Source: Bacteroidota bacterium
GTDB lineage: Bacteria; Bacteroidota; Bacteroidia; Cytophagales; Cyclobacteriaceae
Reading direction: 5' to 3'
Assembly (NCBI GenBank): GCA_013285945.1
Contig: JABDGP010000008.1
Coordinates: 665-62,801 of the forward strand
DNA length: 62,137 nt
Positions within the stretch are counted from its first letter, which is position 1, and the number at the start of each line of letters is the position of its first letter. The notes under the pieces are model-generated. The model did not search any database. It was not told where the DNA came from and saw only the letters and a list, made by a program, of their open reading frames with translations. Shown one piece after another: positions 1 to 8,478 of the stretch. Position numbers and translations under genes: made by a program.

Positions 1-503
1 GCTACAAACTGAGCGTATAAAAAATGTTCGATGCCAAACAGTATCATGGTGGTAGAAAAGAAAGCACCGGCAAACGGGATGAGTTTTTCCAACCATTTAA
101 TGCTTGAGGGTAATTGAATATTTTCATCAGAGTAAGATCCAGCAACGGCAAAGGCGCCTCCCGCAAAGGCAAGTCCCTTCAAGGCTCTTGTCCAGGTACC
201 CAGACTATTCCCATATTGATCAACAAATAATAAGTAGGAAGACTGGAAAAATAAAAACAACAGGAGGAAAACTCCTCCCATAATCAGGGATACTTGATAT
301 GATTTCTTATTTAGCAGTATACAAACCCCGGCTGCTGTGAATGCAATGCCCCAAGGGTAAGCTAAAAAGGTATAGATAGGAGAAGAGGCAAAGGCACCAG
401 GTAAAAATACCGGATCAAAATCGCCGTAAACTAATTGCTGAATGCCTATGGCAATGAGGCAGATGCCGAATGCCTTCCGGCCGAGGTCCATAAGTGTTTC
501 CAT
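1..503 (-). CDS. DoxX-like integral membrane protein (C-terminus beyond window)
   Basis: Reading leftward from an ATG at 503, an uninterrupted frame runs off the window start (about 167 codons, no stop). The product begins METLMDLGRKAFGICLIAIG and has about four hydrophobic segments separated by short polar turns. The motif GIQQLVYGDFDPVFLPG near residue 20 resembles the first helix and loop of DoxX/DoxD-like membrane proteins. A second DoxX-like gene lies at 2138. Family membership is my recognition from motif shape; substrate and role are unknown. The gene is incomplete only because of the window edge. Confidence 0.6.
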   Translation of the reverse strand, partial: METLMDLGRKAFGICLIAIGIQQLVYGDFDPVFLPGAFASSPIYTFLAYPWGIAFTAAGVCILLNKKSYQVSLIMGGVFLLLFLFFQSSYLLFVDQYGNSLGTWTRALKGLAFAGGAFAVAGSYSDENIQLPSSIKWLEKLIPFAGAFFSTTMILFGIEHFLYAQFV

Positions 504-753
504 TCTTGTTCTCAGGTTTTGGTGAAATCTACCCAAAATAACTATTGTTTGTGCTACTTCAATTGCCCCATTAGAAATTGCCGTGATGTGGGGGAGGATT
601 GTGGTAGGATCGTGTTCCAGGTTTGTAGAAATGGTTCAACCAATCGCCCAGAATCATTCTACAAGTTAATAGAATGGTTTATCGACAGTAAGAATTACTT
701 TATTTGTGTATTGAAAATGACTGATATCTACAAAATCAGGTTTTTCGATCCTG

Positions 754-783
754 GTAGATGTTGACCTATGGATCGACATCTAC
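754..783. other. 30-bp imperfect palindrome (hairpin)
   Basis: GTAGATGT at 754-761 pairs with ACATCTAC at 776-783, and further pairs extend inward around a short loop. It sits just past the stop of the leftward lipoprotein gene, so it could be a transcript-end hairpin, but there is no T-tract. The rest of 504-793 holds no convincing gene. Confidence 0.4.
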
Positions 784-793
784 GGGCTCAATG

Positions 794-1285
794 CTACTTA
801 ATCTTTTTTATCAGCACGGTTTCCAACTGAACCAAAGAAGTAGCGAATTGGAGTTGATCACTTGTTAAATTTCCTCCTGCTGCAATATGCCAGTACTTTC
901 CATTTTGATAAGAACCGACCTGAAAATAGCTAAATCCTACGTCTGGATTATTAAACCCAATTTGATGAGAAGTACTCGATAGCAAGGTGGAAGGTGGATT
1001 CTTTAATATCGAAGTGGCAGCAGAAACAATCGAGTCATTTACACTCATGGTGTAGAATGTAGGGGGATTTTGCACGTCAATATTCTCCTGCATTTTGGTT
1101 GTATAAAGCGTATTGTTCTCAAGCTTGAAAAGCACATCAGGGTTTTTAATGAATGAATCGAAATGACCAAAAACAATTACGTCTGTCAATGGATTTGGCT
1201 CTTTCGAAGAAACTTCGTTGTCGCGTGTCTCACATGAAGCAATTACTAACACTAGCAAGACTGAATTTAAAATTGGTTGTTTCAT
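794..1285 (-). CDS. Hypothetical lipoprotein
   Basis: I place the start at the ATG at 1285 because it opens directly into a lipoprotein signal: MKQPILNSVLL followed by VIASC, with the lipidated Cys at residue 18. The upstream in-frame extension to 1336 would bury this signal. The mature part of about 145 residues has no domain I recognise. It is predicted soluble, with alternating beta-like stretches and a Gly/Asn-rich centre. The product should be anchored to an envelope membrane. It appears to be a single-gene unit with no informative neighbour. Confidence 0.7.
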   Translation of the reverse strand: MKQPILNSVLLVLVIASCETRDNEVSSKEPNPLTDVIVFGHFDSFIKNPDVLFKLENNTLYTTKMQENIDVQNPPTFYTMSVNDSIVSAATSILKNPPSTLLSSTSHQIGFNNPDVGFSYFQVGSYQNGKYWHIAAGGNLTSDQLQFATSLVQLETVLIKKIK

Positions 1286-1467
1286 ATTTATGTGTTTCCT
1301 TTTTATAACGGATAAATTTAGACCCTTATTTTGCAAAGATGTGAATTGAGAAGACTATTTTGATTTGTATTTGCTAAACAGCAAGTGGTACTTATTTAAT
1401 GATATAATTTAATTATTGAAAAGCAGATTGACTCTTTGTGCTGTTTTTCGCCGTGTAAATAAGAAAG

Positions 1468-1916
1468 CTACTTTTTCATAACGAAATAAATACCCACGAT
1501 CATTAAAATCATGCCTCCTATGCGGGATAAGCTAATGGAATTCACGGTCACATTGAAGAATCCAAAATGATCAATTGCGATAGCGCAAATAATTTGCCCT
1601 GTTACTATAAGTCCGATGGAAGCACCAACTCCGATCCGTGGAACCAAAATCGTAATCATCACAACATACGTTGCCACAATTATTCCGCCGAAGTAGCCAT
1701 ACCACGGAACTGCCGCTAACTGCTGCGCCCTTGAAAAGATATTCTTGATAAAAGAATAAAAAGAACCATCCCAACCAACCCGACTAAAAAAACGGCCAGA
1801 CCGGTTATTACAGGGTTGCCGATACTTTTGCTAAACGCTGCATTGGTAGCAGCCTGGATGGGGATTAGTGCACCGGTAAGCAATGCCAGTGCGAGGTAAA
1901 CGAAGTCGTTCTTCAT
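1468..1916 (-). pseudogene. DUF606 (YdcZ-like) DMT-family membrane protein, frameshifted
   Basis: The N-terminal half starts at ATG 1916 (MKNDFVYLALALLTGALIPI) and reads to a stop at 1716. The C-terminal half continues in another frame, AAVPWYGYFGGIIVATYVV then IGVGASIGLIVTGQ, to the stop at 1468. Joined near 1740-1755, the two halves give a roughly 149-residue protein with four to five transmembrane segments, the usual length and motif order of DUF606 proteins. The total span of 449 nt is one base short of whole codons, so a single-base deletion explains the break. It could be real decay or a sequencing error in the T-rich stretch. Confidence 0.75.
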
Positions 1917-2137
1917 GGCTGTGATGTATTTAATGAAAAGTTAATCATATACATATATAAGATAAACCTGAAGCGGGCTTTTATGATAATGTTTCTTGTT
2001 TTTCTTGTTCTTGCTTTTGGTTGTAGTTGTAAGTAACTTCTAGGGTGTTTGGCAAGTGCCAATATCGACCGTGTGCAAGGGATAGGAGACGATGGCGAAT
2101 ATTGAGGTGCTTTTTGATACACTTACAACCAAATTAT

Positions 2138-2491
2138 ATGAAACGCTTACGGATAGTTCTGATTTGGGTAATAGGCATTTCATTCATCATCATAGGCTTT
2201 CTGAAATACATTAACCTCGATGAGATGTCGAAGAACGTTTTTGACAGGGCCAATTACCCCAAATGGTTTTTTTACGCAGTAGGCACGATCGAATTTGTTG
2301 GCGGTATACTGTTGTTGATGACTGCAGCCACCTCAAGACGACTGGGAAGCATATTGATCGGTTTTGTTATGCTGGGCGCGCTGGGCACACACTACGTCTT
2401 AAAAGACAACTACTCACACTTTATCCTCCCTGGAGTTATTTTTCTTCTTTCAGTTTTAATGTCTCTTGATTTTGAAAGTAAGCGAAGGTAG
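2138..2491 (+). CDS. DoxX-like small membrane protein
   Basis: The product has 117 residues. I chose the ATG at 2138 because it opens directly into the first membrane helix (MKRLRIVLIWVIGISFIIIG); an upstream extension to 2045 is polar and unlike the family. Four hydrophobic helices are visible, with the FKYIN and IEFVGGILLL pattern typical of DoxX proteins, which are about 110-150 residues long. The family sits in the cytoplasmic membrane; many members have no firm function. It stands alone between the decayed transporter gene and kdnA. Confidence 0.65.
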   Translation: MKRLRIVLIWVIGISFIIIGFLKYINLDEMSKNVFDRANYPKWFFYAVGTIEFVGGILLLMTAATSRRLGSILIGFVMLGALGTHYVLKDNYSHFILPGVIFLLSVLMSLDFESKRR

Positions 2492-2632
2492 GGCGAAGAT
2501 AGTCGTATCTCTTTAAAACTATCGGGGCAATCAGCAGCGAATAGTAATCCTCTTTCTTCACCCACGGTGCTAAGCCGCAATGGAGTGCAAGAGTGCGCGC
2601 ATCAGGAGGCCGCCAGAATTACATGATTTTTG

Positions 2633-2640
2633 TATTTTTG
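2633..2640 (+). promoter_or_regulatory. Candidate -7 box (TATTTTTG) before kdnA
   Basis: TATTTTTG matches the Bacteroidota TAnnTTTG -7 consensus and lies about 50 nt before the kdnA ATG. I see no convincing -33 element. The rest of 2492-2692 shows no gene. Confidence 0.3.
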
Positions 2641-2692
2641 CAGCTAAACATGAAATCATCAATCTAAAACTGTCAATCGTAAATTAAGCAAT

Positions 2693-3901
2693 ATGCCAGG
2701 CACCGAACTATTTGGAAGGGAAGAGAAGAAAGAGATCAATGATGTGCTCGAAACGGGCGTCCTCTTTCGGTATAACCACGATGCGCAGCGCAACAACATT
2801 TGGAAAGCGCGTGAATTTGAAGAAGAAGTAAAAAAGATAACAGGAGCCAAGTTTGCTCATGCGGTATCGAGTGGTTCTACTGCCGTTGCTTGTGCACTGG
2901 CATCGGCAGGAATTGGCGCCGGAGATGAGGTAATAGTACCTCCATTTACATTTATTGCCTCAGTAGAAGCGGTTTTATTTTGTGGAGGCTTGCCGGTATT
3001 CGCAGAAATTGATGAGACTCTTTGCCTGAGTGCTGCCGGAATCAAAGCAGCGATCAGCCCGAAGACAAAGGCGGTATTGCTGGTGCACATGTGTGGCGGC
3101 ATGGCCAACATGGATGAGATAATGAAGGTGTGCAAAGAAAATAACCTTACGCTGATAGAAGATGCTGGGCAGGCGTTTGCAGCTTCATACAAAGGCAAGG
3201 GAATAGGGACCATAGGGAAAACGGGTTGCTACTCGTTTGATTTTTTTAAGATTGCAACTTGTGGTGAAGGTGGTGTGATGGTGACCAACGATGAGGAAGT
3301 TTATAAAAATGCTGACTGCTACAGTGATCACGGCCATAGTCACGTGGGCAACAATCGTGGTATGGAGCCTCACCCGATTATGGGTTTCAACTATCGCATT
3401 GGCGAACTGAGCGCTGCGATCGGTTTAGCGCAAACTCGTAAGGTTCCTTTCATAAGAGAAAAGAATAGAGAAATCAAAGATTTGCTTGTAAGCGAGCTTT
3501 CAAAAATTCCGGGAGTAAGTTTCAGCACATTACCCGATCCAGCGGGTGACTCGGCAACTTTCTTAAATATGTTTTTGCCTGATACCGAAGCTGCGAAGAG
3601 AACTGTAGATGAATTCAATAAAGCGGGCGTGGCAGGTTTCAATTACTGGTTTTTGAATATGTATCATTTCATCAATCAGTGGAACCATATCAAAGAACTG
3701 AAAGCGACGGCGAAACTACCTATCCATGTGCTAGGCGCTCCACAAGATTATAAGAATCTTCATTTGCCAAAATCGCAGGAAGTAGTTGGTCGTTTGATTT
3801 CATTTGGCATCCGCTGCACCTGGACCAATGAGGAAGTGAAAGAGCTGGCGAAGAAGATTGGTGGATGTGTGGAGAAGGCGCTGGCAGTGACTGCTGTATA
3901 A
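2693..3901 (+). CDS. kdnA: KdnA: 8-amino-3,8-dideoxy-manno-octulosonate transaminase (DegT/DnrJ/EryC1 family)
   Basis: This is a PLP-dependent sugar aminotransferase of 402 residues, normal for the DegT family. The pyridine-nitrogen Asp is in LIEDAGQ (D157) and the Schiff-base Lys in SYSFDFFK-type context (SFDFFK, K186), followed by CGEGG. The opening MPGTELFG and VLFRYNHD match what I know of KdnA. In Shewanella KdnA works with the oxidase KdnB to convert Kdo to 8-amino-Kdo (Kdo8N), an LPS inner-core sugar. An FeADH-family gene of KdnB type follows 106 nt downstream, which strongly supports this reading over other DegT substrates. The start fits family alignments; the enzyme is cytoplasmic. 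Confidence 0.85.
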   Translation: MPGTELFGREEKKEINDVLETGVLFRYNHDAQRNNIWKAREFEEEVKKITGAKFAHAVSSGSTAVACALASAGIGAGDEVIVPPFTFIASVEAVLFCGGLPVFAEIDETLCLSAAGIKAAISPKTKAVLLVHMCGGMANMDEIMKVCKENNLTLIEDAGQAFAASYKGKGIGTIGKTGCYSFDFFKIATCGEGGVMVTNDEEVYKNADCYSDHGHSHVGNNRGMEPHPIMGFNYRIGELSAAIGLAQTRKVPFIREKNREIKDLLVSELSKIPGVSFSTLPDPAGDSATFLNMFLPDTEAAKRTVDEFNKAGVAGFNYWFLNMYHFINQWNHIKELKATAKLPIHVLGAPQDYKNLHLPKSQEVVGRLISFGIRCTWTNEEVKELAKKIGGCVEKALAVTAV

Positions 3902-3908
3902 GAGTATA

Positions 3909-3978
3909 AGTCACGCAAAGACGAGAAGAAGGAAGGGGCATAAGTCTCATTTATTTTTTGTGACGTGGCGCCTTAGCA
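3909..3978. repeat. Degenerate TCACGCAAAGACG / CTTAGC intergenic repeat
   Basis: The kdnA-kdnB gap contains TCACGCAAAGACG at its left and a GTGACG...CGCCTTAGC block at its right. A related arrangement occurs at 5099-5172 just after kdnB. Similar CACGCAAAGACGC-type units are common in intergenic DNA of many Bacteroidota. It may form a weak stem. Confidence 0.45.
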
Positions 3979-4007
3979 TGAAATAAAAAAGAATTACTAT
4001 AAATACC

Positions 4008-5087
4008 ATGCATAAAAACTTTAAAGGAATAGAGAAGACCGTTTTTGGTCGTGGAAGCTTCAATCAGTTGGGGGACATTCTCAACGAAAAAAGAAATGAC
4101 AATGATAAGTTTATGCTGTTTGTCGTGGATAATTACTTCAAAGGCAAAGATTTGGAAAAAAAAATCCCTTCACAAAAGGAAGATATTGTCAGGTTTATTG
4201 ACGTAGATACTTACGAACCCACGACGGAACAAATTGATTCGTTGCGCGATACTGTAAAGAACTCTAAAGGAATTCCCGCAGCTGTGATTGGAATTGGAGG
4301 AGGCTCGATCATGGACATTGCGAAAGCTGTGTCGCTAATGTTTACCAATGAAGGCTCATCAACTTTATATCAAGGATTGAATTTGATCAAGAGACCCGGA
4401 ATCTATCATATTGGTATTCCTACGATCTCTGGAACAGGCGCTGAAGTATCGATGACGGCAGTACTTACCGGGCCTGAGAAAAAATTGGGATTGAAATGCG
4501 AATGGACAGTTTTTAATCAGGTAGTTCTTGATCCTGATTTGATTGCATCTGTGCCGCGCAACTGGTGGTTTTACACCGGCATGGATACGTACATTCATTG
4601 CATCGAATCTGAAAACGGGACCTTGAATAATGCGTATAGCCATTCGTATGCAGAACAAGCATTAAAACTTTGTAGAGAAATATATTTAGGCGACAAGAGC
4701 GGACAAACTGCCGCCAACGATGATAAACTGATGGTGGCTTCGCTCATGGGTGGATTAAGTCTTACCTATTCGGAAGTTGGTGTTTGTCATGCGTTATCGT
4801 ATGGCTTGTCTAAAATCTTAGGAACACGACATTGCTATGCAAATTGCATTGCTTTTAATCACCTGGCGGATTTTTACCCTGAAGGCGTGAAAGAATTCAA
4901 AACGATGATTTCAAGTCACAAAATTGATTTGCCTCAGGGTCTTTCAAAAAATTGGACAAACGACCAGATCACCGCAATGGCCAAGGTTGCTTATAACCTG
5001 CCTCACATGTGGGCACACGCGATCGGCCCGGATTGGAAAGAGAAGATTACGATTGAAGGTATCAGTGAGTTGTACCGGAGGCTCTAA
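4008..5087 (+). CDS. kdnB: KdnB: 3-deoxy-manno-octulosonate 8-oxidase (iron-containing alcohol dehydrogenase family)
   Basis: This 359-residue protein has the group III alcohol dehydrogenase layout: an N-terminal nucleotide-binding part with GIGGGSIMDIAKA (residues 95-107), GTGAEVS (142-148), and a helical metal-binding domain. Likely metal ligands are D193, H197, H261 and H275. Together with the upstream DegT aminotransferase it matches kdnB: oxidation of C8 of Kdo to an aldehyde, which KdnA then aminates. The expected product, 8-amino-Kdo, would go into lipid A-core assembly. Both enzymes should be cytoplasmic. The gene starts at a clear ATG after a 106-nt gap, so it may have its own translation signals but probably shares the kdnA transcript. 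Confidence 0.85.
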   Translation: MHKNFKGIEKTVFGRGSFNQLGDILNEKRNDNDKFMLFVVDNYFKGKDLEKKIPSQKEDIVRFIDVDTYEPTTEQIDSLRDTVKNSKGIPAAVIGIGGGSIMDIAKAVSLMFTNEGSSTLYQGLNLIKRPGIYHIGIPTISGTGAEVSMTAVLTGPEKKLGLKCEWTVFNQVVLDPDLIASVPRNWWFYTGMDTYIHCIESENGTLNNAYSHSYAEQALKLCREIYLGDKSGQTAANDDKLMVASLMGGLSLTYSEVGVCHALSYGLSKILGTRHCYANCIAFNHLADFYPEGVKEFKTMISSHKIDLPQGLSKNWTNDQITAMAKVAYNLPHMWAHAIGPDWKEKITIEGISELYRRL

Positions 5088-5098
5088 ATTAATTGGAT

Positions 5099-5172
5099 GC
5101 AAAGTCGCAGAGGCGCTAAGAATCACAAGTACTATTCGTATTCCCTTTGCGGCTTAGCGTCTTGGTGTGAGA
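5099..5172. repeat. Degenerate GCAAAG...GCGCTAAG / CTTTGCGGCTTAGCG inverted repeat
   Basis: GCGCTAAG at 5113-5120 is matched by CTTAGCG at 5153-5159, flanked by GCAAAG and CTTTGC, giving an inverted repeat between the convergent kdnB and beta-propeller genes. It resembles the element at 3909-3978. It may act as a transcript-end hairpin for both genes. Confidence 0.5.
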
Positions 5173-5179
5173 AGTAATC

Positions 5180-6061
5180 CTACTTTAGTCTCTTATAAAA
5201 TCTCAATTTGGCCAAGGGCTTTCCGTCAGGTGTTTCGCTGAGTGTATAAAATCCTGAGGCATCATTTGTCCAGCAGATGGCTTCGCCTTGCGGCTCGCGA
5301 TCATATGGAATTTCTTTAGCTTTCTTTGCTAGCAATTCGATCACCGTTTTTTCGCCTTCCCGCTTCCAATAAAATATTTTGTCGTAGTTCTTTAATAAAA
5401 CTTCTTGGCCATCAAGTGAGATAGAACCGGCTACAATTTTGTTGAATGGTAATGTCAGAACTTTCTGTGGCCGCAGGGTATCATTTGCAAATGGATATTT
5501 AGCCAGATACATATTTACATTTTCTTCGCGTTTTGAAACAATATAAAGGTCATTGGTTGAAGGATCAATCATTAAGGTTTCAGTATCACGTTTTCCGTCG
5601 GGCAGCACTACGGTTATCTTTTCAGCCTTTGCTATGATTTGCACTTTGCCGTCTTTCAAAGAAGGTTCCTCTAATCGATAAATGTATTTGTAATCATAGA
5701 CTGCATTATTATCCCCAATCTCGGCTACGTACAAGTATTTCTTTGCCGGGTCTGGGCCTGGACCAATGGCTATGTCTTCCCAGTCTCGATTCGTTGCATC
5801 TTTAAGCGTACAAACAATTTTTGTTTTTGCCAGGCTGTCAATAAGAAAGACCTCAGCAGGATTTCCACTGTCGTTGATAGTCCAGAGATGCCCGGGATTA
5901 GTGAAACTCTCCACCAAACCGGAGACTTCATACAATTGCTGCGCTACTTGTCCGGTTTCCTTCCCTTGATTGAACAGGGAACTATCCTGATCTATAGGCT
6001 TGTTGTGTTGTGCGCATCTAAAAAGAAGGCAAAGGGAGAATAGAAATGTAGTGCGTATCAT
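5180..6061 (-). CDS. Envelope beta-propeller protein (putative lipoprotein)
   Basis: The ATG at 6061 starts MIRTTFLFSLCLLFRCAQ, a signal sequence ending in a possible lipobox Cys; the longer form would begin with TTG at 6082. The mature part of about 275 residues is rich in beta strands. It has motifs such as WTINDSGNPAEVF, RDWEDIAIGPG and YLYVAEIGDN that recur in secreted propeller proteins related to phytase-like or SdiA-regulated families. WEDIA and GDN probably lie on propeller loops. No catalytic set is evident, so the function is unknown. It is transcribed toward kdnB and is divergent from the desaturase gene. Confidence 0.65.
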   Translation of the reverse strand: MIRTTFLFSLCLLFRCAQHNKPIDQDSSLFNQGKETGQVAQQLYEVSGLVESFTNPGHLWTINDSGNPAEVFLIDSLAKTKIVCTLKDATNRDWEDIAIGPGPDPAKKYLYVAEIGDNNAVYDYKYIYRLEEPSLKDGKVQIIAKAEKITVVLPDGKRDTETLMIDPSTNDLYIVSKREENVNMYLAKYPFANDTLRPQKVLTLPFNKIVAGSISLDGQEVLLKNYDKIFYWKREGEKTVIELLAKKAKEIPYDREPQGEAICWTNDASGFYTLSETPDGKPLAKLRFYKRLK

Positions 6062-6295
6062 CTTCAAGGGAATAAACTCCAAGGTGCTCGGTCTGCCAAA
6101 ATTTTCCTAATTAACTTTTAGTAACAAAGCTTTGAATCTGGTTAAAAAATGGACTAAACAGGTGAGGTTAGCGTCCTTATTAGTATCTAAGTTTTTTTTA
6201 AGAAACTGTCACAAAAGAGTCACATTGTTGTCTTACACTATTAAAGCCCGAAAAAGGGCTCAAAGCTCATTTCTAACCTAAATTTGGCCTTAATC

Positions 6296-7066
6296 ATGAA
6301 AGCTATCCTGATCTTTTTCGTAGCACACTGGTATTTGTCCCTTTTCTTCCAGACTTTTTTCCTGCACCGATACGCTGCCCACAAGGCATTTACGATGAAT
6401 AAATTCACTGAGAAGGTGTTTTTTATACTTACCTGGATTTTTCAGGGATCAAACTACCTCAGCCCCTTTGGCTATGGCACAATGCACCGAATGCACCACG
6501 CTTTCGCGGATACCGAAAATGATCCACACTCACCCAAGTATGATGAAACAATCTGGAATATGATGTGGAAGACAAAGACCATCTATTCAGCAATTTCCAA
6601 TAACAAAATGGTTGTTGAAACCAGATTTACAGATGGCGTGCCTCGCTGGGATGCGTTTGATAAATTTGCAAGGTCATGGCCGTCACGGCTTTTCTGGGGC
6701 GCATTGTATGTAGCCTTCTATTGGAATTTTGCCACAGCCTGGTGGTTATGGTTATTGTTGCCAGTTCATTTTTTGATGAGCCCTATACACGGTGCGATCA
6801 TCAATTGGTTTGCACATAAATATGGCTACCGCAATTATGAAGTAGGAGACACCTCTAAGAATTTTCTGCCTGTTGATTTTCTGATGATGGGTGAAAGCTA
6901 TCATAACAATCACCACAAGTACGGCTCACGGGCAAACTTTGGTGGAATCCGCTGGCATGAAATCGACCCTACCTATATCGTGATTCGGGTTTTGGATAAA
7001 ATAGGAGTAATTCGATTGGTGCAGCGCAAAGAAGTGAACCTCGAGCGTGTGAAGAAGGCAGCCTAA
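6296..7066 (+). CDS. Acyl-CoA / fatty acid desaturase (membrane di-iron)
   Basis: This 256-residue membrane protein has the three histidine boxes of delta-9-type desaturases: HRYAAH, HRMHH and HNNHH, separated by pairs of hydrophobic helices. These His residues bind the di-iron centre that inserts a double bond into acyl chains using oxygen and reducing power. The ATG at 6296 (MKAILIFFVAHWYLSLF) is preferred over an in-frame TTG four codons upstream. It sets membrane fluidity and is often cold- or oxygen-responsive in this phylum. The 234-nt leader back to the divergent gene holds a short AGCCC/GGGCT hairpin near 6245-6260. It ends at a strong terminator. Confidence 0.88.
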   Translation: MKAILIFFVAHWYLSLFFQTFFLHRYAAHKAFTMNKFTEKVFFILTWIFQGSNYLSPFGYGTMHRMHHAFADTENDPHSPKYDETIWNMMWKTKTIYSAISNNKMVVETRFTDGVPRWDAFDKFARSWPSRLFWGALYVAFYWNFATAWWLWLLLPVHFLMSPIHGAIINWFAHKYGYRNYEVGDTSKNFLPVDFLMMGESYHNNHHKYGSRANFGGIRWHEIDPTYIVIRVLDKIGVIRLVQRKEVNLERVKKAA

Positions 7067-7090
7067 AATCTAAAATATTTTGAGTTATTA

Positions 7091-7125
7091 ATGGATTGAG
7101 AATTATCTCAATCCATTTTTTATTT
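7091..7125 (+). terminator. Rho-independent terminator of the desaturase gene
   Basis: ATGGATTGAG (7091-7100) and CTCAATCCAT (7107-7116) form a perfect 10-bp stem with a 6-nt loop, followed at once by a T-rich run. It lies 24 nt after the desaturase stop and before the convergent murA end. Confidence 0.88.
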
Positions 7126-7170
7126 TAACAGAACTCAACTTAAATGATCTTGATTTTAAGCCATGAAGGA

Positions 7171-8478
7171 TTAGTTGACCCGTTCAATCACAGCACCCAA
7201 CTTCTTCAGCCGGCCTTCGATGTTTTCATAGCCACGGTCAATCTGGTCGATGTTGGAGATTTCGCTTTCGCCTTGTGCGGATAATGCAGCAATCAATAAA
7301 GCCACGCCTGCGCGAATATCGGGTGATGCCATTTTTACACCACGCAGCATTTGTTTTCGATCGAGTCCGATAACAGTAGCTCTGTGAGGATCGCACAAGA
7401 TGATCTGCGCACCCATATCAATCACCTTGTCTACAAAGAACAGGCGGCTTTCAAACATCTTTTGGTGAACGAGCACTGTTCCCTTGGCTTGGGTAGCCAC
7501 CACCAATACTATACTTAAAAGATCGGGAGTAAAGCCCGGCCAGGGTGCATCGGCAACTGTAAGAATAGAGCCGTCTATAAATGTCTCAATTTCATATCGC
7601 TCTTGTGCAGGAATATGAATGTCGTCTCCTCGAAATTCCATTTTGATGCCAAGCCTTCTGAATATTTCGGGGATGATGCCGAGCATATCAATGCGGCAGT
7701 TCTTGATGGTGATCTCCGATTGCGTCATCGCGGCAAGACCGATGAAACTTCCAATCTCAATCATGTCTGGCAATAAGGTATGATCTGTTCCGCGAAGTTT
7801 TTCAACTCCTTCTATTGTTAGCAAATTAGAACCGATGCCAGAGATTTTGGCACCCATGCGGTTGAGCATAGCACAAAGTTGCTGCAAGTAGGGTTCGCAG
7901 GCTGCATTGTAAATTGTCGTGGTGCCTTTTGCCAATACTGCTGCCATTAAGATATTGGCTGTTCCCGTTACCGATGCTTCGTCGAGCAGCATGTGGCAGC
8001 CCCTAAGTTCGCTGGCATCTATATGGAAAAGATTTTCCGTGCTGTCAAAATTGAATTTTGCTCCAAGGTTTTGAAAGCCGATGAAATGCGTATCCAATCT
8101 TCGTCGTCCGATTTTATCTCCACCTGGCTTGGGAATGTTAGCCTCGCCAAAACGTGCTAAGATTGGCCCGAGCAACATCACAGAACCACGAAGGCTTGCA
8201 GCTTTTTTCCGGTAGGCGTCTGATTTTAAATATTCAATGTTGACATTGGCTGCTGTAAACCGATATGAACCCTTTTGTAATTTTTCAACTTTACATCCAA
8301 GTTCCCCAACCAATTCTATTAATTTATTAACATCCAAAATATCAGGGATGTTATGAATTGTTACCGGCTCGGCCGTGAGTAATGGAGTGCAGATAACTTG
8401 AAGCGCCTCGTTCTTCGCGCCCTGCGGAATAATCTCTCCTTTTAGTTTATGACCGCCTTTGATTTTGAACGAACTCAT
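7171..8478 (-). CDS. murA: UDP-N-acetylglucosamine 1-carboxyvinyltransferase MurA (Cys-to-Asp active site)
   Basis: The 435-residue protein transfers enolpyruvate from PEP to UDP-GlcNAc, the first committed step of peptidoglycan synthesis, in the cytoplasm. K22 in GAKNEAL, the LRGSVMLLGPILARFG stretch and the late SPDIRAG block are family hallmarks. The active-site loop reads KPGGDKIGRRRLDTH, so the usual Cys (Cys115 in E. coli) is Asp121 here, encoded by GAT at 8116-8118. MurA enzymes with this substitution (for example Mycobacterium, Chlamydia) are active but poorly inhibited by fosfomycin. The start codon overlaps the stop of the upstream DUF4290 gene by 4 nt, so the two are translationally coupled. 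Confidence 0.95.
   Translation of the reverse strand: MSSFKIKGGHKLKGEIIPQGAKNEALQVICTPLLTAEPVTIHNIPDILDVNKLIELVGELGCKVEKLQKGSYRFTAANVNIEYLKSDAYRKKAASLRGSVMLLGPILARFGEANIPKPGGDKIGRRRLDTHFIGFQNLGAKFNFDSTENLFHIDASELRGCHMLLDEASVTGTANILMAAVLAKGTTTIYNAACEPYLQQLCAMLNRMGAKISGIGSNLLTIEGVEKLRGTDHTLLPDMIEIGSFIGLAAMTQSEITIKNCRIDMLGIIPEIFRRLGIKMEFRGDDIHIPAQERYEIETFIDGSILTVADAPWPGFTPDLLSIVLVVATQAKGTVLVHQKMFESRLFFVDKVIDMGAQIILCDPHRATVIGLDRKQMLRGVKMASPDIRAGVALLIAALSAQGESEISNIDQIDRGYENIEGRLKKLGAVIERVN

Noticed and set aside
435-764. Rightward frame of 109 codons beside the DoxX-like gene
   Set aside because: It overlaps the opposite-strand DoxX-like start and the hairpin region, has no family resemblance and unusual residue composition.
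1571-1774. Third leftward frame inside the DUF606 region
   Set aside because: It is the frame not used by either half of the broken gene; its residues are out-of-frame readings of the same DNA.
1913-2122. Leftward frame overlapping the start of the DUF606 gene
   Set aside because: No homology and polar low-complexity residues; it covers the divergent promoter region.
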